From NCBI RefSeq assembly GCF_014596525.1, contig NZ_MSJP01000083.1, forward strand, positions 175,179 through 239,178: a stretch of 64,000 bases of DNA. The letters are read 5' to 3'. Origin of the DNA: Streptomyces sp. CBMA291 (GTDB lineage Bacteria > Actinomycetota > Actinomycetes > Streptomycetales > Streptomycetaceae). Both the position numbers and the translations under genes were made by a program. Of the stretch, positions 41,523 through 50,053 are shown piece after piece. A model generated the notes under the pieces. The model had not been told where the DNA came from. It did not search any database and was given only the letters and a program-made list of their open reading frames with translations. Numbering within the stretch: position 1 is the first letter of the stretch; every line of letters begins with the position of its first letter.

Positions 41523-43370
41523 TCAGTTCCCTCCGGTCGTCGTGGGGGCGGGGGTGCTGGGGGCGGGGGCGGTGGCCGTGCGGACCTCGATCCCCTCGCG
41601 GGTGTCGACGGCCCCCCGGGTGCGCGCCCGGACCCGGACGGGGATACGGACCCGGGCCGGGACCCGGAGCCGTACGCCGGGCCCGAAGCGGGGGACGCGC
41701 CGGTCCCCGCGCACGGCGAGGGCCCACAGGGTGACGGGGGCGAGCGAGACCGCGAGGGCGAGGACCGCCCAGGTGCGCATGGCCGCGTGGGTGTGCCCGA
41801 GCACGAAGGACGCGACGAGCGAGGCGAGCAGGACGGCGGCCCAGAAGAGGTGGATGCGGAAGGTGAGGAGCCGGTCGGGGCTGGCCTCGCCGCCCTTGGG
41901 GGTGACGACGAAGCGGCCCCGGGTGCGGAGCACCGCCGAGCCGAGGGAGCGGAGGTAGACGGGGGCGCAGAGCGCGGACATCGCCATGCCGGCGAGTCCG
42001 CCGGATCCCTCGGGCTCGTGGGGCGAGACGTTGTGCCGCCGGTTCCAGAGGTAGAGGCCGATCTGGAGGGCGACGGCGTCGCTGTAGATCATCAGCCAGA
42101 CGGAGGTGGAGACCTGGGTGCCGGAGGCGCCGAACCAGAGGTGGAGGACGCAGCTGAGGACGCCGAGGAGCCAGTTGACGGCCGTCATCGGGTAGTAGAC
42201 GAGCATCAGGGTGTAGTTGAGGAGGCGGCCCGGCGGGGTCCTGAAGGGGGCCTTCCAGTACTGCTTGAAGAGCGTCTCGTAGGTGCCCCGGGACCAGCGG
42301 AGCTGCTGGGTGAAGAAGTCGGTCCAGGAGGCGGGTCCCTCGCCGACGGCGAGGACGTCGGGGGTGTAGACGGAGCGCCAGAAGTGCCCGGTGCGCGGGT
42401 TCTTCGTGCGGTGCAGTTCGAAGCCGGTGGCCATGTCCTCGGTGATGGAGTCGTAGAGACCGCCGATGCCCTTGAGGGCGCGGACGCGGACGACGTTGTT
42501 GGTGCCGACGAACATGGGCGCGTGGTAGCGGTTGCCCGCCCGCTGGATGAGGGCGTGGAAGAGGAACTGCTGGGACTCGGCCGCCTTGGTGACGAGTCCG
42601 GTGTAGTTGCCGTAGACCTGCGGTCCGACGACGAACGCGATGTCGGGGTCGCGGAAGTAGCCGAGCGTGCGCACCAGGAAGTCGGGGTGCGGGACGTGGT
42701 CGGTGTCGACGGAGGCGAAGTAGTCGTAGGAGTCGCCGTGCAGGGCGAGCCAGGCGTTGTAGTTGCCGTGCTTGGTGCGCGCCTTGTGGGGGCCCTTGGC
42801 CCTGTTCCACTCGGGGACCCCGGCGCGGGTGAAGTGGCGGACGCCCAGCTCGGCGCAGAGCGCCTTGGCCTCGGCGCTGTCGCCCTCGTCGAGGAGCCAG
42901 ACGTCGAGGTGTCCTTCGTGGCGGAGCCGGGTGGCGCCCTCCAGGGTGCCCCGGACCATGGTGAGGGGTTCCTTGCCCGGCACGTAGGTGGTGAGGAAGG
43001 CGACCCGGCTGCCGGGCTCGGGGTGGACGGGGACCGGGTCGGTGGCGACGAGGGTGGCGTGGGCGATCGAGGTGACGTTCACCAGCATGAAGAGGCAGAT
43101 GAGTCCGATCGACACGAGCATCACGGTGTCGAGGTGCACGAGCCAGGGTTCGCCGCCCTCGCGGACGGTCCAGTGGCTGGGCCAGACGAGGTAGGCCAGG
43201 AGCAGCGCCGAGAGGACCGGTGCGAGGCCCATGAGGAGGACGGCCCTTATTCGGCGCGGTTCCCTCGCGAGCAGACTTCGGTACCGCACGCGGTAGGCCG
43301 TCGGGTGCGGGTCCGTGAGGGGACCGGCGATCCGGCTGTGGGTGTCGTAGTCGTAGGCTCCGGGCCGCAC
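41523..43370 (-). CDS. cslA: Cellulose-synthase-like glycosyltransferase CslA
   Basis: 615-residue processive GT2 in the membrane, making the beta-glucan of hyphal tips. Catalytic motifs: WLLDEGDS near 140, DTD at 222-224, TED at 310-312, and QQLRW at 355-359. Two N-terminal TM helices and about four or five after residue 380 form the export channel. The C-terminal tail is Arg- and Thr/Pro-rich. GTG start at 43370 with GGAGG 4 nt upstream. glxA follows 3 nt later; cslZ converges on glxA. By knowledge of S. coelicolor, CslA interacts with DivIVA at tips, where the Scy and FilP proteins encoded in this same window also act. Confidence 0.95.
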   Translation of the reverse strand: MRPGAYDYDTHSRIAGPLTDPHPTAYRVRYRSLLAREPRRIRAVLLMGLAPVLSALLLAYLVWPSHWTVREGGEPWLVHLDTVMLVSIGLICLFMLVNVTSIAHATLVATDPVPVHPEPGSRVAFLTTYVPGKEPLTMVRGTLEGATRLRHEGHLDVWLLDEGDSAEAKALCAELGVRHFTRAGVPEWNRAKGPHKARTKHGNYNAWLALHGDSYDYFASVDTDHVPHPDFLVRTLGYFRDPDIAFVVGPQVYGNYTGLVTKAAESQQFLFHALIQRAGNRYHAPMFVGTNNVVRVRALKGIGGLYDSITEDMATGFELHRTKNPRTGHFWRSVYTPDVLAVGEGPASWTDFFTQQLRWSRGTYETLFKQYWKAPFRTPPGRLLNYTLMLVYYPMTAVNWLLGVLSCVLHLWFGASGTQVSTSVWLMIYSDAVALQIGLYLWNRRHNVSPHEPEGSGGLAGMAMSALCAPVYLRSLGSAVLRTRGRFVVTPKGGEASPDRLLTFRIHLFWAAVLLASLVASFVLGHTHAAMRTWAVLALAVSLAPVTLWALAVRGDRRVPRFGPGVRLRVPARVRIPVRVRARTRGAVDTREGIEVRTATAPAPSTPAPTTTGGN

Positions 43371-43521
43371 GGTGCCTCCAGCGCTTGTCGAACGGGCCGA
43401 TAACCCAACAAAAAGGGCAAATCATCGGCGTGTCGACTGGAGTCGTCCGAGTGGGCGGTACTCACACCCGCGAGCGCTCCGGCGCGGGCGGCCGGGGGCT
43501 CACCCGCCCGGCGGACACGAC

Positions 43522-43563
43522 GAAGCCCCCGACCTGGAAGGGGTGTTCCGGGCGGGGGCTTCG
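43522..43563. terminator. Terminator after the thiamine-binding-family gene
   Basis: GAAGCCCCCG pairs with CGGGGGCTTC across a 22-nt internal region that itself can partly pair. It lies 28 nt beyond the stop of the minus-strand gene. Confidence 0.7.
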
Positions 43564-43590
43564 GGAGGACCGAGGGGCCGTCAGGCGCTG

Positions 43591-43884
43591 TCAGGCACCG
43601 AGGTGCCGTTCGACCGTCTCGACCTTGGCGGTGAGGCCGTCGGTCACGCCCGGCCGGATGTCCGCCTTGATGATCACGGAGACGCGCGGGGCGCGTGCCT
43701 CGACGGCGGCGACGGCGCGCTTCACGACGTCCATCACCTCGTCCCACTCGCCCTCGATCGAGGTGAACATGGCGTCGGTGCGGTTCGGCAGCCCCGACTC
43801 GCGGACCACCCGTACGGCGTCGGCGACGTACTCGCCGACCTCCTCCCCCACGCCCAGCGGGGTCACCGAGAACGCGACGATCAT
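43591..43884 (-). CDS. MTH1187 family thiamine-binding protein
   Basis: 97 residues, ferredoxin-like fold of the YqgV/MTH1187 family. Family features are VAFSVTPLG at the start, DAMFTSIEGEWDEVMDVVKR in the middle, and RVSVIIKADIRPG near the end. Members bind thiamine or hydroxymethylpyrimidine in the cytosol; physiological role unclear. ATG at 43884 overlaps the upstream DUF3817 stop as ATGA, so the pair is an operon. Confidence 0.88.
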   Translation of the reverse strand: MIVAFSVTPLGVGEEVGEYVADAVRVVRESGLPNRTDAMFTSIEGEWDEVMDVVKRAVAAVEARAPRVSVIIKADIRPGVTDGLTAKVETVERHLGA

Positions 43885-44255
43885 GCCTTCACCTCGCCCT
43901 GGGCGGACTGGGCGGCCTGGGCCCGCGCGCGGGAGGCGACGACGGCGTCCTGGGCCTCGCGCTTCAGCCTGCGCTCGGCGTAGAAGCCGCCCAGCGGCAG
44001 CACCGAGAGGACGAAGTACAGCGCGCCGGTGCCGAAGCTCCACTTGGCGCGGTTCCAGGCGTCCAGCCAGAAGAGCACGTACAGGACGAAGAGGATGCCG
44101 TGGATCGCGCCCATGACCGGCACCGCGTTGAAGTCCGTCGTCCGCTTGAGCACCGAGCAGAGCAGCAGGAGCAGAAACGAGACGGCCTCGGGGGCGGAGA
44201 CGAGCCGGAGCCGGTGGAGAGAGGAAGCGGTCTTGATGTCCACGGAGGGTGTCAC
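43881..44255 (-). CDS. DUF3817 membrane protein (second copy)
   Basis: 124 residues from a GTG at 44255; a second in-frame GTG at 44243 would give 120. Three TM helices (VSFLLLLLCSVL; GAIHGILFVLYVLFWLDAW; GALYFVLSVLPLGGFYAERR) match the family and the copy at 34.8 kb, with a longer basic C-tail. Linked by ATGA overlap to the thiamine-binding-family gene. Function unknown. Confidence 0.8.
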   Translation of the reverse strand: MTPSVDIKTASSLHRLRLVSAPEAVSFLLLLLCSVLKRTTDFNAVPVMGAIHGILFVLYVLFWLDAWNRAKWSFGTGALYFVLSVLPLGGFYAERRLKREAQDAVVASRARAQAAQSAQGEVKA

Positions 44256-44364
44256 CTTCGTTCGATCTTCTGAACGCGATCTTGTGAACGGATGCACAAG
44301 GGCCCGTCCATTGTGCACGGCGACTTTGCTGTTCCTTTAGCCGGGTCCCCAGTACCTTCTGCGC

Positions 44365-45003
44365 GTGGCGACCTTCCGACTCCAGGGCAGCAGGATCCTC
44401 GCGGTCTCGATGACCGGCGACTCCGTCAAGGCCAAAAACGGCTCCATGGTCGCGTACGACGGCCGGATGACGTTCAAGAAGACGACCGGCGGCGGCGAGG
44501 GGCTGCGGGGCATGGTGACCCGCAGACTCACCGGCGAGCAGATGGAGGTGATGGAGGTGCGCGGCGAGGGGACCTGCTGGTTCGCCGACCGGGCCGCCGA
44601 GATCAGCCTGGTCTCGCTGCACGGCGAGAAACTCTGGGTGGAGGCGAGCAATCTGCTCTGTACGGACGCGGGGCTGCGCACCGGCACCACCTTCACCGGG
44701 CTGCGCGGCGGGGCCGGCGGGAACGGCCTGTTCACCACGACCGTGGAGGGCACGGGGCAGGCGGCACTCCTGTCCGACGGCCCGGCGGTCGTGCTGCGGG
44801 TGACCCCGCAGTATCCGCTCCAGGTGGACCCGGGGGCGTATCTCGCGCACCAGGGCGATCTTCAGCGCCACCTCCAGGCCGGGGTGACGTTCCGCACCCT
44901 GATCGGCGAGGGCGGCGGCGAGGCCTTCCAGATCCGCTTCGAGGGGACCGGCCTCGTGTACGTACAGCCGAGCGAGCGGAACACGATCGGGGGCGAACTC
45001 TGA
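44365..45003 (+). CDS. AIM24 family protein (first of three)
   Basis: 212 residues, GTG start, no ribosome site but a TACCTT -10-like hexamer 6 nt upstream, so probably leaderless. The AIM24 beta-barrel fold is seen in LAVSMTGDSVKAKNGSMVAY, LWVEASNLLC and GNGLFTTTVEGTGQAALL. Homologues occur in bacteria and mitochondria; bacterial function is unknown. Its stop overlaps the next ATG (TGATG), and the three paralogues form a tight operon, suggesting a hetero-oligomer. Confidence 0.88.
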   Translation: MATFRLQGSRILAVSMTGDSVKAKNGSMVAYDGRMTFKKTTGGGEGLRGMVTRRLTGEQMEVMEVRGEGTCWFADRAAEISLVSLHGEKLWVEASNLLCTDAGLRTGTTFTGLRGGAGGNGLFTTTVEGTGQAALLSDGPAVVLRVTPQYPLQVDPGAYLAHQGDLQRHLQAGVTFRTLIGEGGGEAFQIRFEGTGLVYVQPSERNTIGGEL

Positions 45004-45653
45004 TGCCGTTCCGCGAGGTCAACTCCAAGATGATCGAGGCGACGGTACGACCGGGCCAACGGCTGTTCAGCCAGCGTGGCGCGATGCTCGCGTACCGCGG
45101 GGACGTCGCTTTCACGCCGAACCTGACCGGCGGCCAGGGCGGGGTGATGTCGATGATCGGCCGCCGGGTGGCCGGTGAGTCCACCCCGCTGATGAGCGTC
45201 GAGGGCGACGGCACGGTGATGTTCGGACACGGCGGCCACCACGTCCAGGTGATCGAACTGTCCGGCGACACCCTCCACGTGGAGGCCGACCGGCTGCTGG
45301 CCTTCGACGGCACCCTGGAGCAGGGCACGATGTTCATGGGCTCGCAGGGCGGGGTCATGGGCCTGGTCCGGGGCCAGGTCACCGGCCAGGGCCTCTTCAC
45401 CACCACCCTGAAGGGGCACGGCTCGGTGGCGGTGATGGCGCACGGCGGGGTGATCGAACTGCCGATCGCGCCGGGCCGCCCGGTCCATGTCGACCCCCAG
45501 GCGTACGTGGCCCACCACGGGGACGTACGGAACAAGCTGTCCACCGCGCTGGGCTGGCGCGACATGGTGGGGCGCGGCTCCGGCGAGGCCTTCCAGCTGG
45601 AGCTGAGCGGCAGCGGCGCGGTCTACGTACAGGCGTCGGAGGAGAAGCTGTGA
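45003..45653 (+). CDS. AIM24 family protein (second of three)
   Basis: 216 residues, overlapping the first gene by 1 nt and the third by 4 nt (GTGA). Same fold: MIEATVRPGQRLFSQRGAML, LHVEADRLLAFD, GQGLFTTTLKGHGSVAVMAH, and an end YVQASEEKL. It is clearly a paralogue of its upstream neighbour (both have the GLFTTT strand and a C-terminal VYVQxSE), pointing to tandem duplication followed by divergence. Confidence 0.88.
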   Translation: MPFREVNSKMIEATVRPGQRLFSQRGAMLAYRGDVAFTPNLTGGQGGVMSMIGRRVAGESTPLMSVEGDGTVMFGHGGHHVQVIELSGDTLHVEADRLLAFDGTLEQGTMFMGSQGGVMGLVRGQVTGQGLFTTTLKGHGSVAVMAHGGVIELPIAPGRPVHVDPQAYVAHHGDVRNKLSTALGWRDMVGRGSGEAFQLELSGSGAVYVQASEEKL

Positions 45654-46432
45654 ACGGCCCGGTGATCTTCGATCCGACGACCCTGCCGACGGACGACAAC
45701 GTGAACGCGTACACCTTCTGCGTGGAGCTGAAGGGCGCGCCCTGGTTCCTCCAGAGGGGCAAGATGATCGCCTACTACGGGCGGATCGAGTTCCAGGGCA
45801 TTGGGCACGGGCGGCTCGACCGGCTGGTGCGGACGGCGTTCCACTCGCCGCTGCACGCGAGCGACTGGGTGGTGGCCGAGGGCAGCGGGAAGATGCTGCT
45901 CGCGGACCGGGCGTTCGACGTGAACTCGTACGACCTGGACGAGGGCAATCTGACGATCCGGTCGGGCAATCTGCTCGCGTACCAGCCGACGCTGGCGCTG
46001 AAGCAGTCGATCGTGCCGGGGTTCGTGACGCTCCTCGGCACGGGGAAGTTCGTGGCGGCGTCGAACGGGCCGGTGGTCTTCATGGAGCCGCCGCTGCGGG
46101 TGGACCCCCAGGCGCTCGTGGGGTGGGCGGACTGTCCTTCGCCCTGCCACCATTACGACCACGGCTATCTGACGGGCGTCCTCGGCGGCGTCCGGGCGAT
46201 GACCGGCATCGGCGGAAGCTCGGGAGAGGAGCACCAGTTCGAGTTCATGGGGGCGGGCACGGTGCTGCTCCAGTCGACGGAGCTGCTGATGGCGGAGCGT
46301 TCGATCGGCGCACCGCCGGACCAACCGGGCGTTCCGGGAGGCCAGGGGTCGCATTCCGGCCAGAGCGCGCCCGGTTCCACACCGCGCCTTCCCGGCCAGC
46401 TGGGAGACCTCCAACGTCGCTTCGGGCTGTGA
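45650..46432 (+). CDS. AIM24 family protein (third of three)
   Basis: 260 residues, GTG start overlapping the second gene. It is more divergent and longer: the core (FCVELKGAPWFLQRGKMIAY, LTIRSGNLLAYQP) is followed by a Cys-His segment CPSPCHHYDHGY near residue 162 that the other two lack, then a disordered Gly/Pro/Ser tail. The Cys-His cluster could bind metal; this is inference. Ends 83 bp before absC. Confidence 0.86.
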   Translation: MNGPVIFDPTTLPTDDNVNAYTFCVELKGAPWFLQRGKMIAYYGRIEFQGIGHGRLDRLVRTAFHSPLHASDWVVAEGSGKMLLADRAFDVNSYDLDEGNLTIRSGNLLAYQPTLALKQSIVPGFVTLLGTGKFVAASNGPVVFMEPPLRVDPQALVGWADCPSPCHHYDHGYLTGVLGGVRAMTGIGGSSGEEHQFEFMGAGTVLLQSTELLMAERSIGAPPDQPGVPGGQGSHSGQSAPGSTPRLPGQLGDLQRRFGL

Positions 46433-46484
46433 GCGGTACTCTGCGGAGTGTGACGCCCGCACACGGACGCTCCTCAGTTTCGTC

Positions 46485-46509
46485 AAGAATTCAACTTCTT
46501 AGGTAGAAT
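46485..46509 (+). promoter_or_regulatory. absC promoter and inverted repeat
   Basis: TAGAAT (46504-46509) ends 6 nt before the absC ATG, giving a leaderless message. Just upstream AAGAA-TTCAAC-TTCTT (46485-46500) is an AT-rich inverted repeat positioned like a MarR-family autoregulatory site. Confidence 0.5.
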
Positions 46510-46515
46510 CCACAC

Positions 46516-46992
46516 ATGGAGACCGAGACCGCCACCCCGTGGCTCACCGACGCCGAGCAGTGTGCGTGGCGCACCTTCCTGGATGTCCAGAGGATGCTGA
46601 CGTACCAGCTGGAGCGGGACCTCCAGCCCTTCGGCCTGACGATGAACGACTACGAGATCCTCGTGAACCTCTCGGAGTCCGAGGAGCGGCGCCTGCGCAT
46701 GAGCGATCTGGCCGCCGCCACCCTCCAGTCGAAGAGCCGGCTCTCGCACCAGATCACGCGGATGGAGAACGCCGGACTCGTCCGGCGCGAGAACTGCGAG
46801 TCCGACCGGCGCGGGCTCTACGCCGTCCTCACCGACGCGGGCATGGAGACCATGCACAAGGTCGCCCCGCACCACGTCGAGTCGGTGCGCAAGCACTTCA
46901 TCGACCAGATCGGCACCGAGGCGCTGAGCGAGCTGCACACCTCGCTCAAGCCCGTGGCGGAGCAGCTGCGCGGCCGACGCGGCAAGCCGTAG
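46516..46992 (+). CDS. absC: MarR-family regulator AbsC
   Basis: 158 residues, beginning METETATPWLTDAEQCAW and containing the winged helix RMSDLAAATLQSKSRLSHQI followed by TRMENAGLVRRENCESDRRG. As I recall it, S. coelicolor AbsC is near-identical in these stretches; there it is a zinc-binding repressor affecting antibiotic production and the zinc response. The function is assigned by that resemblance. No ribosome site; the -10 at 46504 implies leaderless expression. It ends at a strong bidirectional terminator facing meaB. Confidence 0.9.
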   Translation: METETATPWLTDAEQCAWRTFLDVQRMLTYQLERDLQPFGLTMNDYEILVNLSESEERRLRMSDLAAATLQSKSRLSHQITRMENAGLVRRENCESDRRGLYAVLTDAGMETMHKVAPHHVESVRKHFIDQIGTEALSELHTSLKPVAEQLRGRRGKP

Positions 46993-47008
46993 CCCGCGCC
47001 TTTACGAC

Positions 47009-47046
47009 GTGAAGGGCCTCCCCGGACGACCGGGGAGGCCCTTCAC
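47009..47046. terminator. Bidirectional terminator between absC and meaB
   Basis: Perfect 17-bp stem (GTGAAGGGCCTCCCCGG with its complement at 47030-47046) and ACGA loop, between converging genes. Confidence 0.92.
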
Positions 47047-47066
47047 GCGCTCCGGGCGGCCCGGGG

Positions 47067-48023
47067 CTAGGCGCTCGTCAGACTCGCGACCAGTTCGTCC
47101 GAGGCCGCGTACGGGTCGAGTTCGCCCGCCACGATCCGCTCGGCCAGCGCGTCGAGGCGCCGGTCGCCGCTCAGATCGCCGATCCGCTCGCGCAGGGCCG
47201 TGACCGCGATGGTCTCCAGCTCGTGCGCCGCACGGGCCCGGCGGCGCTCCGCGAGCACCCCGTGCTCCTCCATCCACGCGCGGTGCTTCTCCAGCGCCTC
47301 CACGACCTCGTCGACGCCTTCGCCGCGCGCCGCCACCGTCTTGACGATCGGCGGCCGCCAGTCGCCGGGCGCCCGCGCCTCGCCGAGCCCCAGCATGTGG
47401 TTCAGCTCGCGCGCGGTGGCGTCCGCGCCGTCCCGGTCGGCCTTGTTCACCACGTACACGTCGCCGATCTCCAGGATGCCCGCCTTCGCGGCCTGGATGC
47501 CGTCGCCCATGCCCGGCGCGAGGAGGACGACGGAGGTGTCGGCCTGGGAGGCGATCTCCACCTCCGACTGCCCGACCCCGACCGTCTCCACCAGGATCAC
47601 CTCGCAGCCGGCCGCGTCCAGGACGCGGATGGCCTGCGGAGCCGCCCAGGCGAGCCCGCCCAGATGCCCCCGGGTCGCCATCGACCGGATGTAGACGCCC
47701 GGGTCGGAGGCGTGCTCCGACATCCGGACCCGGTCGCCGAGCAGGGCTCCCCCGCTGAACGGCGACGACGGGTCGACGGCGAGCACGCCGACCCGCTTCC
47801 CCGCCCGGCGGTACGCGGAGACCAGCGCCGACGTCGACGTCGACTTGCCGACCCCGGGCGAGCCCGTCAGACCCACCACGTACGCGCCGCCGGTCAGCGG
47901 GGCCAGCGCCGCCATCACCTCGCGCAGCTGCGGGGACGCCCCCTCCACCAGGGAGATGAGCCGGGCCACGGCCCGCGGCCTGCCCTCGCGTGCCCGCGCG
48001 ACGAGTTCGGGGACATCCACCAT
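47067..48023 (-). CDS. meaB: MeaB-like GTPase, acyl-CoA mutase chaperone
   Basis: 318-residue G3E P-loop GTPase that guards B12-dependent acyl-CoA mutases and gates cofactor loading. GSPGVGKST is at 54-62, then VLAVDPSSPFSGGALLGDRV, the ETVGVGQSE switch near 146, and NKAD near 192. C-terminal dimer helix present. It lies 24 nt downstream of a thiolase gene on the same strand. The mutase it serves may be IcmA (33-34.7 kb) or methylmalonyl-CoA mutase elsewhere. ATG at 48023. Confidence 0.93.
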   Translation of the reverse strand: MVDVPELVARAREGRPRAVARLISLVEGASPQLREVMAALAPLTGGAYVVGLTGSPGVGKSTSTSALVSAYRRAGKRVGVLAVDPSSPFSGGALLGDRVRMSEHASDPGVYIRSMATRGHLGGLAWAAPQAIRVLDAAGCEVILVETVGVGQSEVEIASQADTSVVLLAPGMGDGIQAAKAGILEIGDVYVVNKADRDGADATARELNHMLGLGEARAPGDWRPPIVKTVAARGEGVDEVVEALEKHRAWMEEHGVLAERRRARAAHELETIAVTALRERIGDLSGDRRLDALAERIVAGELDPYAASDELVASLTSA

Positions 48024-48047
48024 CTGCGCTGCTCCTCGGTTCGCTGG

Positions 48048-49250
48048 TTACTTGCCGGCCACGCGGATGATCAGCGCGTCGCCCTGACCGCCGCCGCCGC
48101 ACAGGGCCGCCGCGCCGACACCGCCGCCGCGACGCTTCAGCTCCAGGGCCAGATGCAGCACCAGACGGGCGCCGGACATGCCGATGGGGTGGCCGAGGGC
48201 GATGGCGCCACCGTTGACGTTCACCTTGTCGGGGGTAACGCCGAGGTCCTTCATTGACTGGAAGGAGACGGCGGCGAAGGCCTCGTTGATCTCGATCAGA
48301 TCGAGGTCCCCGACGGTCAGGCCCTCCTTCGACAGGGCGTGCTCGATCGCACGGGACGGCTGCGACTGGAGCGAGTTGTCCGGCCCCGCCACATTGCCGT
48401 GGGCGCCGATCTCGGCGATCCACTCAAGGCCCAGCTCCTCCGCCTTGGCCTTGCTCATCACGACCACGGCGGCGGCGCCGTCGGAGATCGGCGAGGAGGT
48501 GCCCGCGGTGATGGTGCCGTCCTTGGCGAAGGCCGGACGGAGCTTGCCGAGGGACTCGGCGGTGGTCTCCGCGCGGATGCCCTCGTCCTGGGCGAGGAGG
48601 ACCGGGTCGCCCTTGCGCTGCGGGATCTCCACCGGGGTGATCTCCGCCTCGAAGACGCCGTTCTTCTGGGCGGCGGCGGCCCGCTGGTGCGACAGCGCGC
48701 CGATCTCGTCCTGCTCCCGGCGCCCGATGCCGAGCCGGGTGTTGTGCTTCTCGGTGGACTCGCCCATGGCGATGCCCTCGAAGGAGTCGGTGAGGCCGTC
48801 GTACGCCATGGAGTCGAGCATCTCGATCGCGCCGTACTTGAAGCCCGCGCGGGACTTCGGCAGCAGGTGCGGGGCGTTCGTCATGGACTCCTGGCCACCG
48901 GCCACCACGATGTCGAACTCACCCGCGCGGATCAGCTGATCGGCCAGGGCGATGGCGTCGAGACCCGAGAGACACACCTTGTTGACCGTGAGGGCGGGGA
49001 CGCTCATCGGGATGCCCGCCTTGACGGCCGCCTGCCGGGCGGGAATCTGCCCGGCGCCCGCCTGGAGCACCTGCCCCATGATCACGTACTGCACCTGGTC
49101 GCCGCCGATGCCGGCCCGGTCGAGGGCGGCCTTGATCGCGAAGCCGCCGAGGTCCGCGCCCGAGAAGGAGGCGAGCGAGCCGAGGAGACGCCCCATGGGC
49201 GTACGGGCGCCCGCGACGATCACTGAGGTGGTACCGGTCGTTCCAGACAT
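48048..49250 (-). CDS. Acetyl-CoA acetyltransferase (thiolase)
   Basis: 400-residue degradative/biosynthetic thiolase, condensing or cleaving acetoacetyl-CoA. Catalytic residues: nucleophile Cys in TVNKVCLSG near 92, His in GGAIALGHPIGMSG near 355, and the second Cys in CGGGGQGDA near 385; INEAFAAV is also present. ATG at 49250. meaB follows after 24 nt, so they are probably co-transcribed. Divergent mce completes an acyl-CoA module: butyryl/acetoacetyl units, mutase protection and methylmalonyl-CoA epimerisation. Confidence 0.94.
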   Translation of the reverse strand: MSGTTGTTSVIVAGARTPMGRLLGSLASFSGADLGGFAIKAALDRAGIGGDQVQYVIMGQVLQAGAGQIPARQAAVKAGIPMSVPALTVNKVCLSGLDAIALADQLIRAGEFDIVVAGGQESMTNAPHLLPKSRAGFKYGAIEMLDSMAYDGLTDSFEGIAMGESTEKHNTRLGIGRREQDEIGALSHQRAAAAQKNGVFEAEITPVEIPQRKGDPVLLAQDEGIRAETTAESLGKLRPAFAKDGTITAGTSSPISDGAAAVVVMSKAKAEELGLEWIAEIGAHGNVAGPDNSLQSQPSRAIEHALSKEGLTVGDLDLIEINEAFAAVSFQSMKDLGVTPDKVNVNGGAIALGHPIGMSGARLVLHLALELKRRGGGVGAAALCGGGGQGDALIIRVAGK

Positions 49251-49290
49251 ATGGCACGGCCCCTAGGGGTGAGAAGTGAACGAGGGTTTA

Positions 49291-49306
49291 CCTCAATGTA
49301 CTGAGG
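49291..49306. promoter_or_regulatory. Inverted repeat between thiolase and mce
   Basis: CCTCA-ATGTAC-TGAGG lies in the 136-bp divergent region, with a second short palindrome CCCCTAGGGG at 49260-49269. Position fits joint control of thiolase-meaB and mce; no regulator is identified. Confidence 0.4.
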
Positions 49307-49386
49307 GCCGCCGCACCCGGTCACCGGGCAGCCGGTGTGACGGCGCGCACGTTGCGTAACCACTCCCGCGGCGCTGCACTGGAACC

Positions 49387-49839
49387 ATGCTGACGCGTAT
49401 CGACCACATCGGGATCGCCTGTTTCGACCTGGACAAGACCGTCGAGTTCTACCGTGCCACCTACGGTTTCGAGGTCCACCACTCCGAGGTCAACGAGGAG
49501 CAGGGCGTCCGCGAGGCCATGCTGAGGATCAACGGGACCTCCGACGGCGGCGCCTCCTACCTCCAGCTCCTGGAACCGACCCGGGAGGACTCCGCCGTGG
49601 GCAAGTGGCTCGCGAAGAACGGCGAGGGCGTGCATCACATCGCCTTCGGCACCGAGGACGTCGACGGCGAGGCCGAGGCCCTGCGCGGCAAGGGCGTCCG
49701 GGTCCTCTACGACGAGCCCCGGCGGGGTTCCATGGGGTCCAGGATCACCTTCCTCCACCCCAAGGACTGCCACGGAGTCCTCACCGAACTCGTCACCTCG
49801 GCCGAGCCGTCCGCTGACCACTCCTCAGCCGAGCACTGA
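49387..49839 (+). CDS. mce: Methylmalonyl-CoA epimerase
   Basis: 150-residue vicinal-oxygen-chelate protein interconverting (R)- and (S)-methylmalonyl-CoA, which supplies propionyl/methylmalonyl units for metabolism and polyketides. It begins MLTRIDHIGIACFDLDKTVE with metal-ligand His7; the second His is in GVHHIAFGTEDVDG and the terminal Glu in CHGVLTEL. ATG at 49387. Divergent from thiolase-meaB. Identification is firm from length and motifs. Confidence 0.94.
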   Translation: MLTRIDHIGIACFDLDKTVEFYRATYGFEVHHSEVNEEQGVREAMLRINGTSDGGASYLQLLEPTREDSAVGKWLAKNGEGVHHIAFGTEDVDGEAEALRGKGVRVLYDEPRRGSMGSRITFLHPKDCHGVLTELVTSAEPSADHSSAEH

Positions 49840-50053
49840 CCACCGGATTCCTGGCCCGGTAGAGTGGGCGGCTCCGGGCCGGGGCCGGTCGGGGCCGCTC
49901 GCACGGCATCGAAGTCGGGATGTCGGGGACGTCCGATCTGTCACGATTCCCCGGGGGTGCGTCCTCGGCCGAGAGGACCGCGCTCACAGGAGTTGCGAAC
50001 AGGGTTGGGGTCTCCCCTGCTCGAAGAGCTTCGGGGAAGGATGGGACCGCGCA

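Noticed and set aside
39735..43403. Plus-strand open frame of over 1200 codons opposite glxA-cslA
   Set aside because: Artefact of high third-position GC; glxA and cslA on the minus strand have full family motifs.
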